DNA of 64,000 nucleotides from UKL13-2 sp031431435 (GTDB taxonomy: Bacteria > Pseudomonadota > Gammaproteobacteria > Burkholderiales > Usitatibacteraceae), in the NCBI GenBank assembly GCA_031431435.1, contig JANPDI010000199.1, positions 1 through 64,000 on the forward strand, in the 5' to 3' direction. Positions 43,701-52,265 of this stretch are shown piece by piece; the stretch's first letter is position 1; every line of letters starts with the position of its first letter. The notes below the pieces were generated by a model. The model did not search any database, had not been told where the DNA came from, and saw only the letters and a list, made by a program, of their open reading frames with translations. The position numbers and the translations under genes are program-made.

Positions 43701-45173
43701 ATGACCGCACGCGACGCCATTGCCGAGATCACCATCGATAACAACCGGCTGTTCGCCGATATCGACAACCAATGGGACAAGGACATTGTTCCGCAACTGG
43801 TTGAATATATCAAGCTGCCCGCCAAGTCACCCGGCTTCGACGTCGATTGGGCCAAACATGGTTATCTTGATGCGGCCATTGAACAGGCGCGTGTATGGGT
43901 CGCGGCGCAAAACGTCGCCGGCCTGACCATGGAGGTCATCCAAACCGGCGAGCGTACGCCGGTGCTATTTTTTGATATTCCGGCAACCGGAAATCTGTCA
44001 AACGACAAAACAATTCTGCTTTATGGCCACCTCGACAAGCAACCGGAAATGACCGGCTGGCGTGCGGGCCTTGGTCCGTGGATTCCGCTGCTCGAAGACG
44101 GCAAGCTGTACGGTCGTGGCAGTGCCGATGATGGTTATGCCGTGTTTGCCGCATTGGCGGCCATCGTCGCACTCGATCGTCAAGGCGTGGCACGTCCGCG
44201 TTGTGTCGGTTTGATCGAAACCTGCGAGGAAAGCGGCAGTTATGACTTGCCGTTTTATTTGGAATCGCTTGTCGCGCGCATGGGTGATGTGCAACTGGTG
44301 ATTGCGCTGGATTCAGGTGCCGGCAACTATGACCAAATGTGGGTCACCACCTCATTGCGCGGCTTGGTGAACGGCACACTCACCGTCAACATGTTGACCG
44401 AAGGTGTGCACTCAGGTGACGCAGGCGGTGTGGTGCCGTCGTCGTTCCGGGTGGCGCGCCAGTTGCTCGATCGTATTGATGATTCGCGTACCGGCGTGGT
44501 CAAGCCGAGCATGTTCAGTTGCGCCATTCCCCATGAGCGTGTGGAACAGGCCAAACAGGCCGCCAATATTTTGGGCGAGGCCATGTGGCAACGATTTCCG
44601 TGGGATAGCTGCTGCGGTGACGATGGCAAGTTTGTGTTTGTCCAACCGACCACAAAGGACCCGGTCGAGTTGATTTTGAATCGCACCTGGCGCGCGGCAT
44701 TGGCGGTGGTGGGCGCCGATGGATTGCCGCCGATTGCATCCGCCGGCAATGTGCAGCGCCCCTATACCGCGCTGAAATTGTCGTTGCGCCTGCCACCATT
44801 GGTTAATGCGCCGCAAGCAGCCGAGACGCTCAAGCAGACGTTGGAATCGGATACGCCTTACTCGGCGAACGTCAACTTTCACTATGAACAATCCGCCACC
44901 GGCTGGAATGCGCCGGCGTCAAAGCCATGGCTGACCACATTGCTTGATCATGCTTCGCAAACTTGTTACGGGAAACCGGCGGCGTATTTGGGCGAGGGCG
45001 GTACCATTCCCTTCATGGGTATGCTCGGGGAAAAATTCCCGCATGCACAAATGTTGGTCACCGGTGTGCTCGGGCCCAAGTCGAACGCCCACGGGCCGAA
45101 CGAGTTTTTGCATATCCCCTATGCCAAAAAACTCACTGCCGCGGTGGCGCTGGTGATCGCCGGCGTCCGCTAG
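43701..45173 (+). CDS. M20-family metallopeptidase
   Basis: 490 residues. Metal-binding and catalytic motifs: YGHLDKQPE (His), YGRGSADDGYAVFAAL (Asp), IETCEESGSYDL (Glu pair) and PKSNAHGPNEFLH near the end (His). No signal peptide, so cytoplasmic. It fits M20 dipeptidases and related carboxypeptidases that hydrolyse short peptides and similar amides. It would degrade peptides imported, for instance, by the peptide transporter at 53.6-61 kb, but that link is inference. Confidence 0.9.
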   Translation: MTARDAIAEITIDNNRLFADIDNQWDKDIVPQLVEYIKLPAKSPGFDVDWAKHGYLDAAIEQARVWVAAQNVAGLTMEVIQTGERTPVLFFDIPATGNLSNDKTILLYGHLDKQPEMTGWRAGLGPWIPLLEDGKLYGRGSADDGYAVFAALAAIVALDRQGVARPRCVGLIETCEESGSYDLPFYLESLVARMGDVQLVIALDSGAGNYDQMWVTTSLRGLVNGTLTVNMLTEGVHSGDAGGVVPSSFRVARQLLDRIDDSRTGVVKPSMFSCAIPHERVEQAKQAANILGEAMWQRFPWDSCCGDDGKFVFVQPTTKDPVELILNRTWRAALAVVGADGLPPIASAGNVQRPYTALKLSLRLPPLVNAPQAAETLKQTLESDTPYSANVNFHYEQSATGWNAPASKPWLTTLLDHASQTCYGKPAAYLGEGGTIPFMGMLGEKFPHAQMLVTGVLGPKSNAHGPNEFLHIPYAKKLTAAVALVIAGVR

Positions 45174-45201
45174 GACCGTTCGGTCGAACCCGGGACGGGC
45201 C

Positions 45202-45978
45202 GTGGAATCGACACCGGCACAGCAGCCGTTTTTATTGCCGGAAATTCGCGAGGTAACGGCGGGCCGCGCAATGGTGTGGCTTTCACGCGGATTGGCAGAC
45301 CTGCGGGCGACGCCGTGGCAAAGTATTTTTTACGGGTTCTGTTTTGCGGCAATGGGAATGTTGTTGTTGCTGGTGTTTCGTTTTGCGATTGACTACACCT
45401 CGACACTGGCCATGGGGTTTATGTTGCTCGGGCCGATCCTCGCCATCGGTCTGTACGATTTGTCACGACAACGCGAACGCGGCGGCGTGGTGAACTTCCG
45501 CCATTCGCTGGTGGCATGGCGCGAAAACACCGGCGGCATCGGTATCTATGTTTTGATACTGACCGTCATCTTTCTGGTCTGGGCGCGCGCATCGCTGGTG
45601 AGTTTTGCTTTGTTTGAGTCCCGCGCCATGCCGACATGGGCGGCGTTTGTCACGCAACTGACGGAAATGAAAAACATCCCGTTTCTCATGATGTTTTTTG
45701 GCGTCGGCTTGTTGTTTGCCGCGTTGGTCTTCGCCTTTAGTGCGGTATCCATTCCATTCCTGCTTGATCGTCGCAGTGACGCCATCACTGCGGCGGCGGT
45801 CAGTGTCGCTTGTCTGGTAAAAAATCCCGCAGCGATGTTTTGTTGGGCAATATTGATTGTGCTGCTCATTGGCATCGGCTTCGCCACCGCCTATATCGGG
45901 TTGCTGGTCACCGGACCATTGATTGGCCATGCGACCTGGCACGCCTATCGTGATTTGGTTTCAGCACCCGCGGAATGA
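45202..45978 (+). CDS. DUF2189-family integral membrane protein
   Basis: 258 residues with a GTG start at 45202 and GGGACGGG ahead. Six or so hydrophobic helices (for example ATPWQSIFYGFCFAAMGM, TLAMGFMLLGPILAIGLY, IGIYVLILTVIFLVWA, FLMMFFGVGLLFAALVFA, AAMFCWAILIVLLIGIGFA) give an inner-membrane protein. The start region LSRGLADLRATPW is characteristic of DUF2189 proteins, common in Proteobacteria and of unknown function. Confidence 0.85.
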   Translation: MESTPAQQPFLLPEIREVTAGRAMVWLSRGLADLRATPWQSIFYGFCFAAMGMLLLLVFRFAIDYTSTLAMGFMLLGPILAIGLYDLSRQRERGGVVNFRHSLVAWRENTGGIGIYVLILTVIFLVWARASLVSFALFESRAMPTWAAFVTQLTEMKNIPFLMMFFGVGLLFAALVFAFSAVSIPFLLDRRSDAITAAAVSVACLVKNPAAMFCWAILIVLLIGIGFATAYIGLLVTGPLIGHATWHAYRDLVSAPAE

Positions 45979-46048
45979 TTGGGCTGGCTGGTGGCAGGAC
46001 GGGTCTTCAAAATAACTTGGTAGCGCGTATTCGACGCATGAAAGCAAC

Positions 46049-47173
46049 ATGGCCGAAACTCTGAAAAGCAAATACGGACCGGAAATACCCAAACAAATCG
46101 CGCAAATGATCGAGGTGGTACACCCCACTTTCCCCGCCAAGGCGTTTCTAAATGACGTGCTGGCCGGGTATGAAGATTTGGAATTGATGCCGCGCGGGGC
46201 GCACATCGCAGCCTGTCTCAAGAACCATTTGCCCGCCGCCTTTCCCCGTGCCGTCAAGATTTTGGTCAACTCGATGGGACCGACAGCAGCACCGGTTGAA
46301 GGCAACGGCATGGCGCCATTCTTGTATATGCCGCACGCCATGTTTGTGGCAAAACACGGGCTGGCGCATTTTGCAGAATCGATGCGGGCGCAATATGAAA
46401 TTACCCAGCGATTCACCGCCGAGTTCAGCATCCGGTCGTTCATTGAGCAACACCCCGACGCCACGCTCAAACAACTCAAGACATGGGCAACCGATCCAAG
46501 CCACCACGTGCGCCGCCTGGTTTCCGAGGGCACAAGACCGCGCCTGCCATGGGCGTCACGATTGCGCGAATTTCAGCGTGATCCGCGGCCGGTTTTGGCG
46601 CTGCTGGAATTACTTAAGGACGACGCATCGTTATATGTACGCCGGTCGGTGGCAAACAATTTGAACGACATCGGTAAGGATCATCCGGCGTTATTGGTCG
46701 AGGTGGCGGCCCGCTGGATGGAGGGAGCATCACGCGAGCGCGAGTGGATTGTCAGACATGCGCTGCGCAGCGCCGTCAAGCGCGGCGATCGTGCGGCGCT
46801 GGCGGTGTTGGGTTTTGGTGGAAGCAACAAAGCACAAGTTTCCAATGGAAGGGTTTCGCCTGTAAGTGTGAAGATTGGCGGCCGCATCACGTTGTCGTTT
46901 TTGTTGACCAACCGGGGCCGACAACCGTTGCCAACTGTCGTTGACTATGTCGTGTACTTCATCAAGTCAAATGGCACGGCCAGTCCGAAGGTGTTCAAGC
47001 TAAAAAAGCTGGTGCTGGCACCCGGCGAAACTGCCGCCGTGACGAAGTCGCTCGTCCTCAAAGAAATGACCACACGAAAGCACTACCCGGGTGTGCATCG
47101 GGTCGGTGTGTTGATCAACGGCGAAGAACACCCCGTCGGGCAGTTCCGCTTGTCCAAATCATCATCTGCTTAA
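46049..47173 (+). CDS. AlkC-like DNA alkylation repair protein
   Basis: 374 residues. HEAT-like repeats in the first ~250 residues, with the conserved segment HHVRRLVSEGTRPRLPWAS near residue 151 and LYVRRSVANNLNDIGKDHP near 193. After them a C-terminal immunoglobulin-like domain (about residues 275-374: ISFLLTNRG-like LSFLLTNRGRQPLPTVVDY, LKKLVLAPGETAAV). AlkC-type glycosylases remove 3-methyl purines. It is distinct from the AlkD-like enzyme at 7544. Confidence 0.85.
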   Translation: MAETLKSKYGPEIPKQIAQMIEVVHPTFPAKAFLNDVLAGYEDLELMPRGAHIAACLKNHLPAAFPRAVKILVNSMGPTAAPVEGNGMAPFLYMPHAMFVAKHGLAHFAESMRAQYEITQRFTAEFSIRSFIEQHPDATLKQLKTWATDPSHHVRRLVSEGTRPRLPWASRLREFQRDPRPVLALLELLKDDASLYVRRSVANNLNDIGKDHPALLVEVAARWMEGASREREWIVRHALRSAVKRGDRAALAVLGFGGSNKAQVSNGRVSPVSVKIGGRITLSFLLTNRGRQPLPTVVDYVVYFIKSNGTASPKVFKLKKLVLAPGETAAVTKSLVLKEMTTRKHYPGVHRVGVLINGEEHPVGQFRLSKSSSA

Positions 47174-47195
47174 TATTGGGATTAGAATAATTGGC

Positions 47196-47696
47196 ATGCA
47201 ACCCGACGACATCGCCAAACTTATCGCGCCGCTGCACGCCGCCAGTTGGAAAAGTGCCTACCGCGGCATTTTGTCGGACCACTATCTTGACTTTGTGGTC
47301 GACGGTGACCGGCTTTCCCATTGGGTGCGCCATGTGCGCGAGCTTGCAGCCGGTGATGGCGAAATTTTTCTGGCGCGGCTGCAGGATGAACCGGTTGGCT
47401 TTTTGTGCGTCGAGTCGGCGCACATGGGCGAGGCCAACGTGCATGGCGGGTACGTCAACAACCTGCACGTGTTGCCGCACATCAAAGGGCAGGGTGTTGG
47501 CACAGCGTTGATCGAACATGGCGCGGCATGGGCAACGTCCCGTGGACTCAACCAACTGTATCTGTTTGTCTACGAAGACAATGCTGCCGCCCGCCGCTTC
47601 TATCAGGCAAATGGCTGGCATGTGGTCGAACGGCTCATGAGTGAATTGCCCGACGGCACACTTGCGGCGGAACTCCGGCTCATCAAGCCGATCTGA
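47196..47696 (+). CDS. GNAT-family N-acetyltransferase
   Basis: 166 residues. The acetyl-CoA binding motif A is seen in NLHVLPHIKGQGVGTALIEHGAAWA near residue 87, followed by LNQLYLFVYEDNAAARRFYQANGWHVVER. The N-terminus (LHAASWKSAYRGILSDHYLD) is typical for the GNAT subgroup often called RimI-like, but no substrate can be given. It stands 22 bases after the AlkC-like gene and 2 bases before the protease gene. Confidence 0.88.
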   Translation: MQPDDIAKLIAPLHAASWKSAYRGILSDHYLDFVVDGDRLSHWVRHVRELAAGDGEIFLARLQDEPVGFLCVESAHMGEANVHGGYVNNLHVLPHIKGQGVGTALIEHGAAWATSRGLNQLYLFVYEDNAAARRFYQANGWHVVERLMSELPDGTLAAELRLIKPI

Positions 47697-47698
47697 GT

Positions 47699-48823
47699 AT
47701 GATGAAAAAACGAAAACTGGCGCTGATCGGCGCATCGGTATTGACCGGCATTTTTTTGACCGGTGGCGTTGTTTTGGCCCAGCGTGGTGAGCGCGCCGAG
47801 CGACCGGTGGAGCAGCGCCAGATCTCGCCGCGTGGTGCCCTGCTCGAGCAGGAAAAAGCGCTGGTCAGTTTGTTTGAAAATGCCGCGCCGTCGGTGGCGT
47901 ATCTGACCACCGAAACACGGGTAAGACGCGGCTTTTTTGGCGAGCAGGTTGGCGTCGAACAGGGTGCCGGATCCGGCTTTGTTTGGGACAATCGCGGGCA
48001 TGTGGTCACCAACCACCACGTTGTGGCCAATATTGTGGTGGGGCGCGACAAGGTGCTGGTGCAGCTCGATAACGGCAAGGAGCCGATTGCCGCTGAAGTG
48101 GTGGGCACCTCGCCGGTTTATGACCTTGCAGTCGTGAGGCTGACACAGGTGCCGCCAAACATTCGGCCGCTGCCGCTCGGCACCTCGAAAGACTTAAAGG
48201 TGGGACAGTCGGTGATTGCCATTGGTAATCCATTTGGGCTTTCGCGAACCCTGACGGCCGGCATCATCTCTGCGTTGGACCGTTATTTGCCGACTGATGA
48301 CTACGCCGAAATTGCCGGTGGTATTCAGACCGATGCGGCGATTAATCCCGGCAATTCTGGCGGCCCGCTGCTCGACAGCGCGGGCAGGTTGATCGGCGTG
48401 AATCAGCAAATCCGCTCGTCGTCACGCTCATCCGCCGGAGTCGGTTTTGCCATTCCGGTTGATACCGTCAACCGCGTGGTACCGCAGTTGATCGCGCGTG
48501 GCTACGCGTCGTTTCCGGGCATTGGCATTCAGGCGATTGACCCGATGCTGGTCGCCAGTAACGGCATCAAGGGCGTGGTGATCGGTGCATTGGTGAACGG
48601 TTCACCCGCCGCCGAGGCCAAATTAAAACCGTTTTCGCGCCGCACCAGCGAGCTTGGCGATGTGATCGTCGGTGTGAACGGCAGGCCGGTCGAAACGCTC
48701 TCGACGTTTGTCGCGGAGCTCGATCGCGTCGGCATCGGCAACGTCGCCGAGTTATCGGTCTTACGGGACGGAAAGAGCCGTAAAGAGCGGCTGCGTGTTA
48801 TTGACACAAATCGTCGCCCGTGA
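47699..48823 (+). CDS. HtrA/Deg-family periplasmic serine protease
   Basis: 374 residues. N-terminal signal or anchor (KRKLALIGASVLTGIFLTGGVVLA). Trypsin-like triad: His in VVTNHHVVAN, Asp in YDLAVVRL, Ser in NPGNSGGPLLD (residue ~218). One PDZ domain at about residues 275-370 (IGIQAIDPMLVASNGIKGVV, SPAAEAKLKP, GDVIVGVNGRPVETL). It would be a periplasmic protease degrading or sensing misfolded envelope proteins. It starts 2 bases after the GNAT gene. Confidence 0.92.
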   Translation: MMKKRKLALIGASVLTGIFLTGGVVLAQRGERAERPVEQRQISPRGALLEQEKALVSLFENAAPSVAYLTTETRVRRGFFGEQVGVEQGAGSGFVWDNRGHVVTNHHVVANIVVGRDKVLVQLDNGKEPIAAEVVGTSPVYDLAVVRLTQVPPNIRPLPLGTSKDLKVGQSVIAIGNPFGLSRTLTAGIISALDRYLPTDDYAEIAGGIQTDAAINPGNSGGPLLDSAGRLIGVNQQIRSSSRSSAGVGFAIPVDTVNRVVPQLIARGYASFPGIGIQAIDPMLVASNGIKGVVIGALVNGSPAAEAKLKPFSRRTSELGDVIVGVNGRPVETLSTFVAELDRVGIGNVAELSVLRDGKSRKERLRVIDTNRRP

Positions 48824-48868
48824 AGCGGTGATACGGTATTGTCGACGGCAACTATCCACGGGGTCCGT

Positions 48869-50266
48869 ATGAAACCAATCCAACTCCGCGTGTTGGCGCT
48901 TGCCATCACCACCACTTGCTGCACCTTTTCTGCCATTGCCCAAGTGCCGGCCAAATCGGGTGCGGTAAATACCGCGAACGAAAAGTCCGTCGTCAAAATG
49001 GCCGGCGAAATTTCGGCGTCGCGCATCGAAGCCAATATCCGCAAGTTAGCCGGATTTGGCACCCGCAACACACTATCGGAAACCGAAAGTGAAAGCCGTG
49101 GTATTGGTGCGGCGCGCCGCTGGATCAAACGCGAACTTGATGCCTGCAGCAAAGCCAACGGTGGCCGGCTGGAGGTTGCCTTTGATACACACATTGCCCC
49201 GGTCTCGCCGCGTATCGCCAAACCGACCGAGTTGATCAATGTGGTGGCCACCCTCCCTGGTATGCAGGCGGAATCAAAAGAGCGTATTTATGTCGTCTCG
49301 GGTCACTATGACTCGATGCCGACACTGCCAACAGACGGGACCACCGACGCGCCGGGTGCCAATGACGACGCGTCCGGCACGGCTGCGTCGATGGAGTTGG
49401 CGTGTGTGATGTCGAAATATCAGTTTGACGCCACCTTGATTTTTATGGCGGTGGCGGGCGAAGAGCAAGGCTTGGTCGGCGCGCGGCTGTGGGCCACCCA
49501 GGCGAAGGGACGCAATGCCAATATCGCCGGCATGATCACCAACGACATCATCGGCAATACCAAGGGGGCGGATGGCACCGTGATCAAGGACCGCGTGCGT
49601 TTGTTTGCCGAGGGCGTGCCACCCCAAAAGGATTTACCCGACGAGGTGATTACGGCGTTGCGGACCGGTGGCGAGAATGATCTGCCGACACGCCAACTCG
49701 CGCGTCATATCAAATCATCTGCAGATCGTTTTCTCAAAGACATCAAGGTCGATGTGATTTATCGCCGCGACCGTTATTTGCGCGGTGGCGATCATTTCCC
49801 GTTTCTCGATCTTGGTTACGCTGCGGTGCGTATGACCGAGCCGATCGAAAACTGGCAACATCAACATCAGAATCCGCGTGTCGAAAACGGCAAACAATAC
49901 GGCGATTTGCCAGAATTTGTCGACTTCGACTATGTGGCGAAAGTGACGCGGGTGAATGCGGTGGCGTTGGCGTCGCTGGCACTCGCGCCGGCCAGTCCGC
50001 GCGACGTACAAATGGAAACCATCCAACTCGAAAACAACACAACGTTGCGATGGAAGGCAAACGTCGAGCCTGACCTCGCCGGTTACAAGATTGTCTGGCG
50101 CGATACCACCGCGCCGTTTTGGCAGCACAGCAAGGATGTTGGCAATGTCACCCGCGCCACCATCGACGGGGTGTCAAAAGACAATTTCATTTTTGGTCTG
50201 GTGGCATACGACAAAGACGGCTTTGAAAGTCCGGCCACGTATCCGACGCCGTTTCGGCTCCGGTGA
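48869..50266 (+). CDS. Exported M28-family metallopeptidase with C-terminal Fn3-like domain
   Basis: 465 residues from the ATG at 48869; a TTG at 48839 is less likely. A signal peptide (IQLRVLALAITTTCCTFSAIAQ) precedes the catalytic domain. Zinc ligands and catalytic residues appear in VVSGHYDSMP (His), GANDDASGTAA (Asp), AVAGEEQGLVGA (Glu pair), MITNDIIGNT (Asp) and GGDHFPFLDLGYAAVRMTE (His). The last ~90 residues resemble a fibronectin type III fold (TTLRWKANVEPDLAGYKIVW). A secreted or periplasmic aminopeptidase. Confidence 0.9.
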   Translation: MKPIQLRVLALAITTTCCTFSAIAQVPAKSGAVNTANEKSVVKMAGEISASRIEANIRKLAGFGTRNTLSETESESRGIGAARRWIKRELDACSKANGGRLEVAFDTHIAPVSPRIAKPTELINVVATLPGMQAESKERIYVVSGHYDSMPTLPTDGTTDAPGANDDASGTAASMELACVMSKYQFDATLIFMAVAGEEQGLVGARLWATQAKGRNANIAGMITNDIIGNTKGADGTVIKDRVRLFAEGVPPQKDLPDEVITALRTGGENDLPTRQLARHIKSSADRFLKDIKVDVIYRRDRYLRGGDHFPFLDLGYAAVRMTEPIENWQHQHQNPRVENGKQYGDLPEFVDFDYVAKVTRVNAVALASLALAPASPRDVQMETIQLENNTTLRWKANVEPDLAGYKIVWRDTTAPFWQHSKDVGNVTRATIDGVSKDNFIFGLVAYDKDGFESPATYPTPFRLR

Positions 50267-50310
50267 TTGTGGTGGTCGCAGGTATGGGCCAGTAACGCAA
50301 CAAACTCGCC

Positions 50311-50361
50311 ATTCGGCGGGCGTTTTCAGGCAAAAAATGCTGAAAACCACCGTCCCGCCTA
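50311..50361 (+). repeat. Dispersed intergenic repeat, copy A (best hairpin)
   Basis: GGCGGG-C-GTTTTCAG, ten loop bases, CTGAAAAC, six bases, CCCGCC: a nested hairpin of two stems (8 bp and 6 bp). It lies between the convergent M28 peptidase and alpha/beta hydrolase genes and overlaps the stop of the latter. It resembles copies at 14499, 37367 and 62861. Confidence 0.65.
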
Positions 50362-51240
50362 GAGTTTGGCCAATCGGCTGGATAGCGCCTCGACGTATTG
50401 CGGCAGGTGGTGCAAATTCAAATGGGTGCCACCGTCAATTTTGATCAGCGCAGCCTGGGGAGCAATCGCCCTGAGTCGTTCTGCGTGCGAATACGTAATC
50501 AGTTCATCACGGTCGCCATGAATGATGGTGATTGGGCTTTTTACCTTCGGCAACCATTCATTGGTGGTGAAGGTATAACGCATGAGCGGCGCCGGTAGCC
50601 ATGAATAATAGTCCCGCCGCATTGCGTCGATATTGTAGAAGGGCGATACCAATACCGTCCAATCCGCACTGATTTCGGTCGCCAACTTTGCCGCGAGTGT
50701 GGCGCCGAGTGACCGGCCAAAGATAACGCGCTTTTTGCCTTCGTATTGTGGCGCCACGGTGTTCCACGCCGTCATGACATCGGCGTGCAGCTGCGCTTCA
50801 TTGTCGATGCTGCCGGTGCTCTTGCCATAACCCCGGTAGTCGATCATGAACACGTCAAAATTATTCTTGCGATAGAAGTCGGTGCTTTTTAACCACGATG
50901 CCAAATTGCCGCCGTTGCCGTGCAGGAAAAAAATCACGCCCTTGGCATTGGGCTGTTTGAAATGTAACGCCGACAGGGTGGCACCTTCCACCGGTATCGT
51001 GACCTCGGTGGTGTCGACGAGTGTGAACGCATGCGTCGCCGGCAGCGGCACCGGCCGGAAAATCAGACTTTCCTGGCCGGCATAAAACGAACCCACGACA
51101 CCGCCGTAAAGCAGGGTGCCGACAATGACAACGCTGACAAAGCCACGGGCCGCCCGCGCACGCAGCGAGCGCCGCGGGGTGGTCGGTCCGCCAGCTGTGC
51201 CGCTGGCACCGTTGGTACCGTTGGCGTTAGAAGCTGCCAA
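50359..51240 (-). CDS. Membrane-anchored alpha/beta hydrolase
   Basis: 293 residues if the TTG at 51240 is used (TTG at 51264 also open; no good ribosome-binding site). A hydrophobic anchor (VSVVIVGTLLYGGVVGSFYAG) near residue 38 makes it a periplasm-facing or membrane-attached hydrolase. The domain has the oxyanion segment FFLHGNGGNLASW, the nucleophile Ser in FGRSLGATLAAKLA, the Asp in IIHGDRDELI and the His in GGTHLNLHHLP. The substrate is unknown. It overlaps the end of the DUF1993 gene, so it may be translated from the same transcript. Confidence 0.8.
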   Translation of the reverse strand: MAASNANGTNGASGTAGGPTTPRRSLRARAARGFVSVVIVGTLLYGGVVGSFYAGQESLIFRPVPLPATHAFTLVDTTEVTIPVEGATLSALHFKQPNAKGVIFFLHGNGGNLASWLKSTDFYRKNNFDVFMIDYRGYGKSTGSIDNEAQLHADVMTAWNTVAPQYEGKKRVIFGRSLGATLAAKLATEISADWTVLVSPFYNIDAMRRDYYSWLPAPLMRYTFTTNEWLPKVKSPITIIHGDRDELITYSHAERLRAIAPQAALIKIDGGTHLNLHHLPQYVEALSSRLAKL

Positions 51241-51733
51241 GGAAGTCCATCTTGCCGACGTCAACGCCGTTGTGCCGCAGGATGGTGTAGGTCGTCATCA
51301 CGTGGAAATAAAAATTCGGCATTGCCCAATTGACCAGATACGCCTGCCCTTTGAAATGCATGGTGCGGCCGCCGGGGGTGATGGTGATATCAAAATCTTC
51401 TTTGCCGTCGATTTGTTCTGGCTTGACGGTTGCGATAAACGCCATGGTCTTGTCGATGCGCGCATAGAGGTCGGCAAACGAGGCTTCCTTGTCCTCAAAC
51501 GTCGGAATCTCCTGGCCGCTCAGGCGCGCACAGGCACCCTTGGCGACATCCGTGGCGATCTGCACCTGCCGGGTCAGTGCAAACATGTCCGGTGCGAGGC
51601 GTGCGTTGAGCAACACCGAGGGCTCAATTTTTTTGGCGACCGCAAAGTCTTCACCCTTTTTTAGGATGTCTTTGAGATTGGTGAGCATTTTTTGGAATGC
51701 CGGCACCGAGGCTTGATACATTGATAGTGACAT
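51227..51733 (-). CDS. DUF1993-family protein
   Basis: 168 residues from the ATG at 51733, preceded by a strong GGAGGG; a longer frame to 51856 is not supported. The sequence fits DUF1993 (YQASVPAFQKMLTNLKDILKK at the start, AYLVNWAMPNFYFHVMTTYTILRHNGVDVGKMDFLG at the end), a helical DinB-like fold of unknown function. Such proteins may bind a metal through conserved His. Cytoplasmic. Confidence 0.85.
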   Translation of the reverse strand: MSLSMYQASVPAFQKMLTNLKDILKKGEDFAVAKKIEPSVLLNARLAPDMFALTRQVQIATDVAKGACARLSGQEIPTFEDKEASFADLYARIDKTMAFIATVKPEQIDGKEDFDITITPGGRTMHFKGQAYLVNWAMPNFYFHVMTTYTILRHNGVDVGKMDFLGSF

Positions 51734-51977
51734 GACGCCCTCCGTTGAAATGAACCCCGATTTTATCGGGAACTTCGGATTGATTACGCGGAAAGACAAC
51801 CGATGGATGTGGACATATTGTGCATTGGCGGACATCCAGACCGATTTGGGTGGCAAATTCTGCGTTTCGTCGCATCACGCTTTTATCGACGGCGGCCTGC
51901 ATCCAAACTGCCTGCACATTACCTCCAACGCCATACAACAAACAACGCAGCACGCTGTCACCCAAAAAGGAATAATC

Positions 51978-52196
51978 ATGAAAACCCGTAAATCTTATGG
52001 CTCGACAAATTTTGCGACAACTGCGATGTTATCGGTGCTGGTCGTCGGTATGCACGTCGCCGGCTTTGAATTGCTTGCATCGAACGATGCCGAAATGGTG
52101 AACCAAATGGTTGCCCAGTCCGAAGTCGTCGCGACGTCGCAAGACGCCCGTCAACCAGTCATCGAAACCATTGTGGTGACCGCAACGCGTCTGTAA
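51978..52196 (+). CDS. Small exported protein with TonB-box-like C-terminus
   Basis: 72 residues from the ATG at 51978, with AAGGA 9 bases upstream. A hydrophobic segment (residues ~14-32, FATTAMLSVLVVGMHVAGF) suggests export. The C-terminus ends PVIETIVVTATRL, closely resembling the TonB box near the N-terminus of TonB-dependent receptors (ETIVVTA-like). The frame continues upstream to 51732, but that part lies in the leader of the opposite gene. No receptor is adjacent. Small exported peptides ending in such motifs occur in Betaproteobacteria (recollection). Function unknown. Confidence 0.6.
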   Translation: MKTRKSYGSTNFATTAMLSVLVVGMHVAGFELLASNDAEMVNQMVAQSEVVATSQDARQPVIETIVVTATRL

Positions 52197-52265
52197 GCAC
52201 ACCACAGGCGCGGCGCGCCGTCTGCCATAATCAAACTCCATAAAAACCATATTGCGAGTTGAAAC

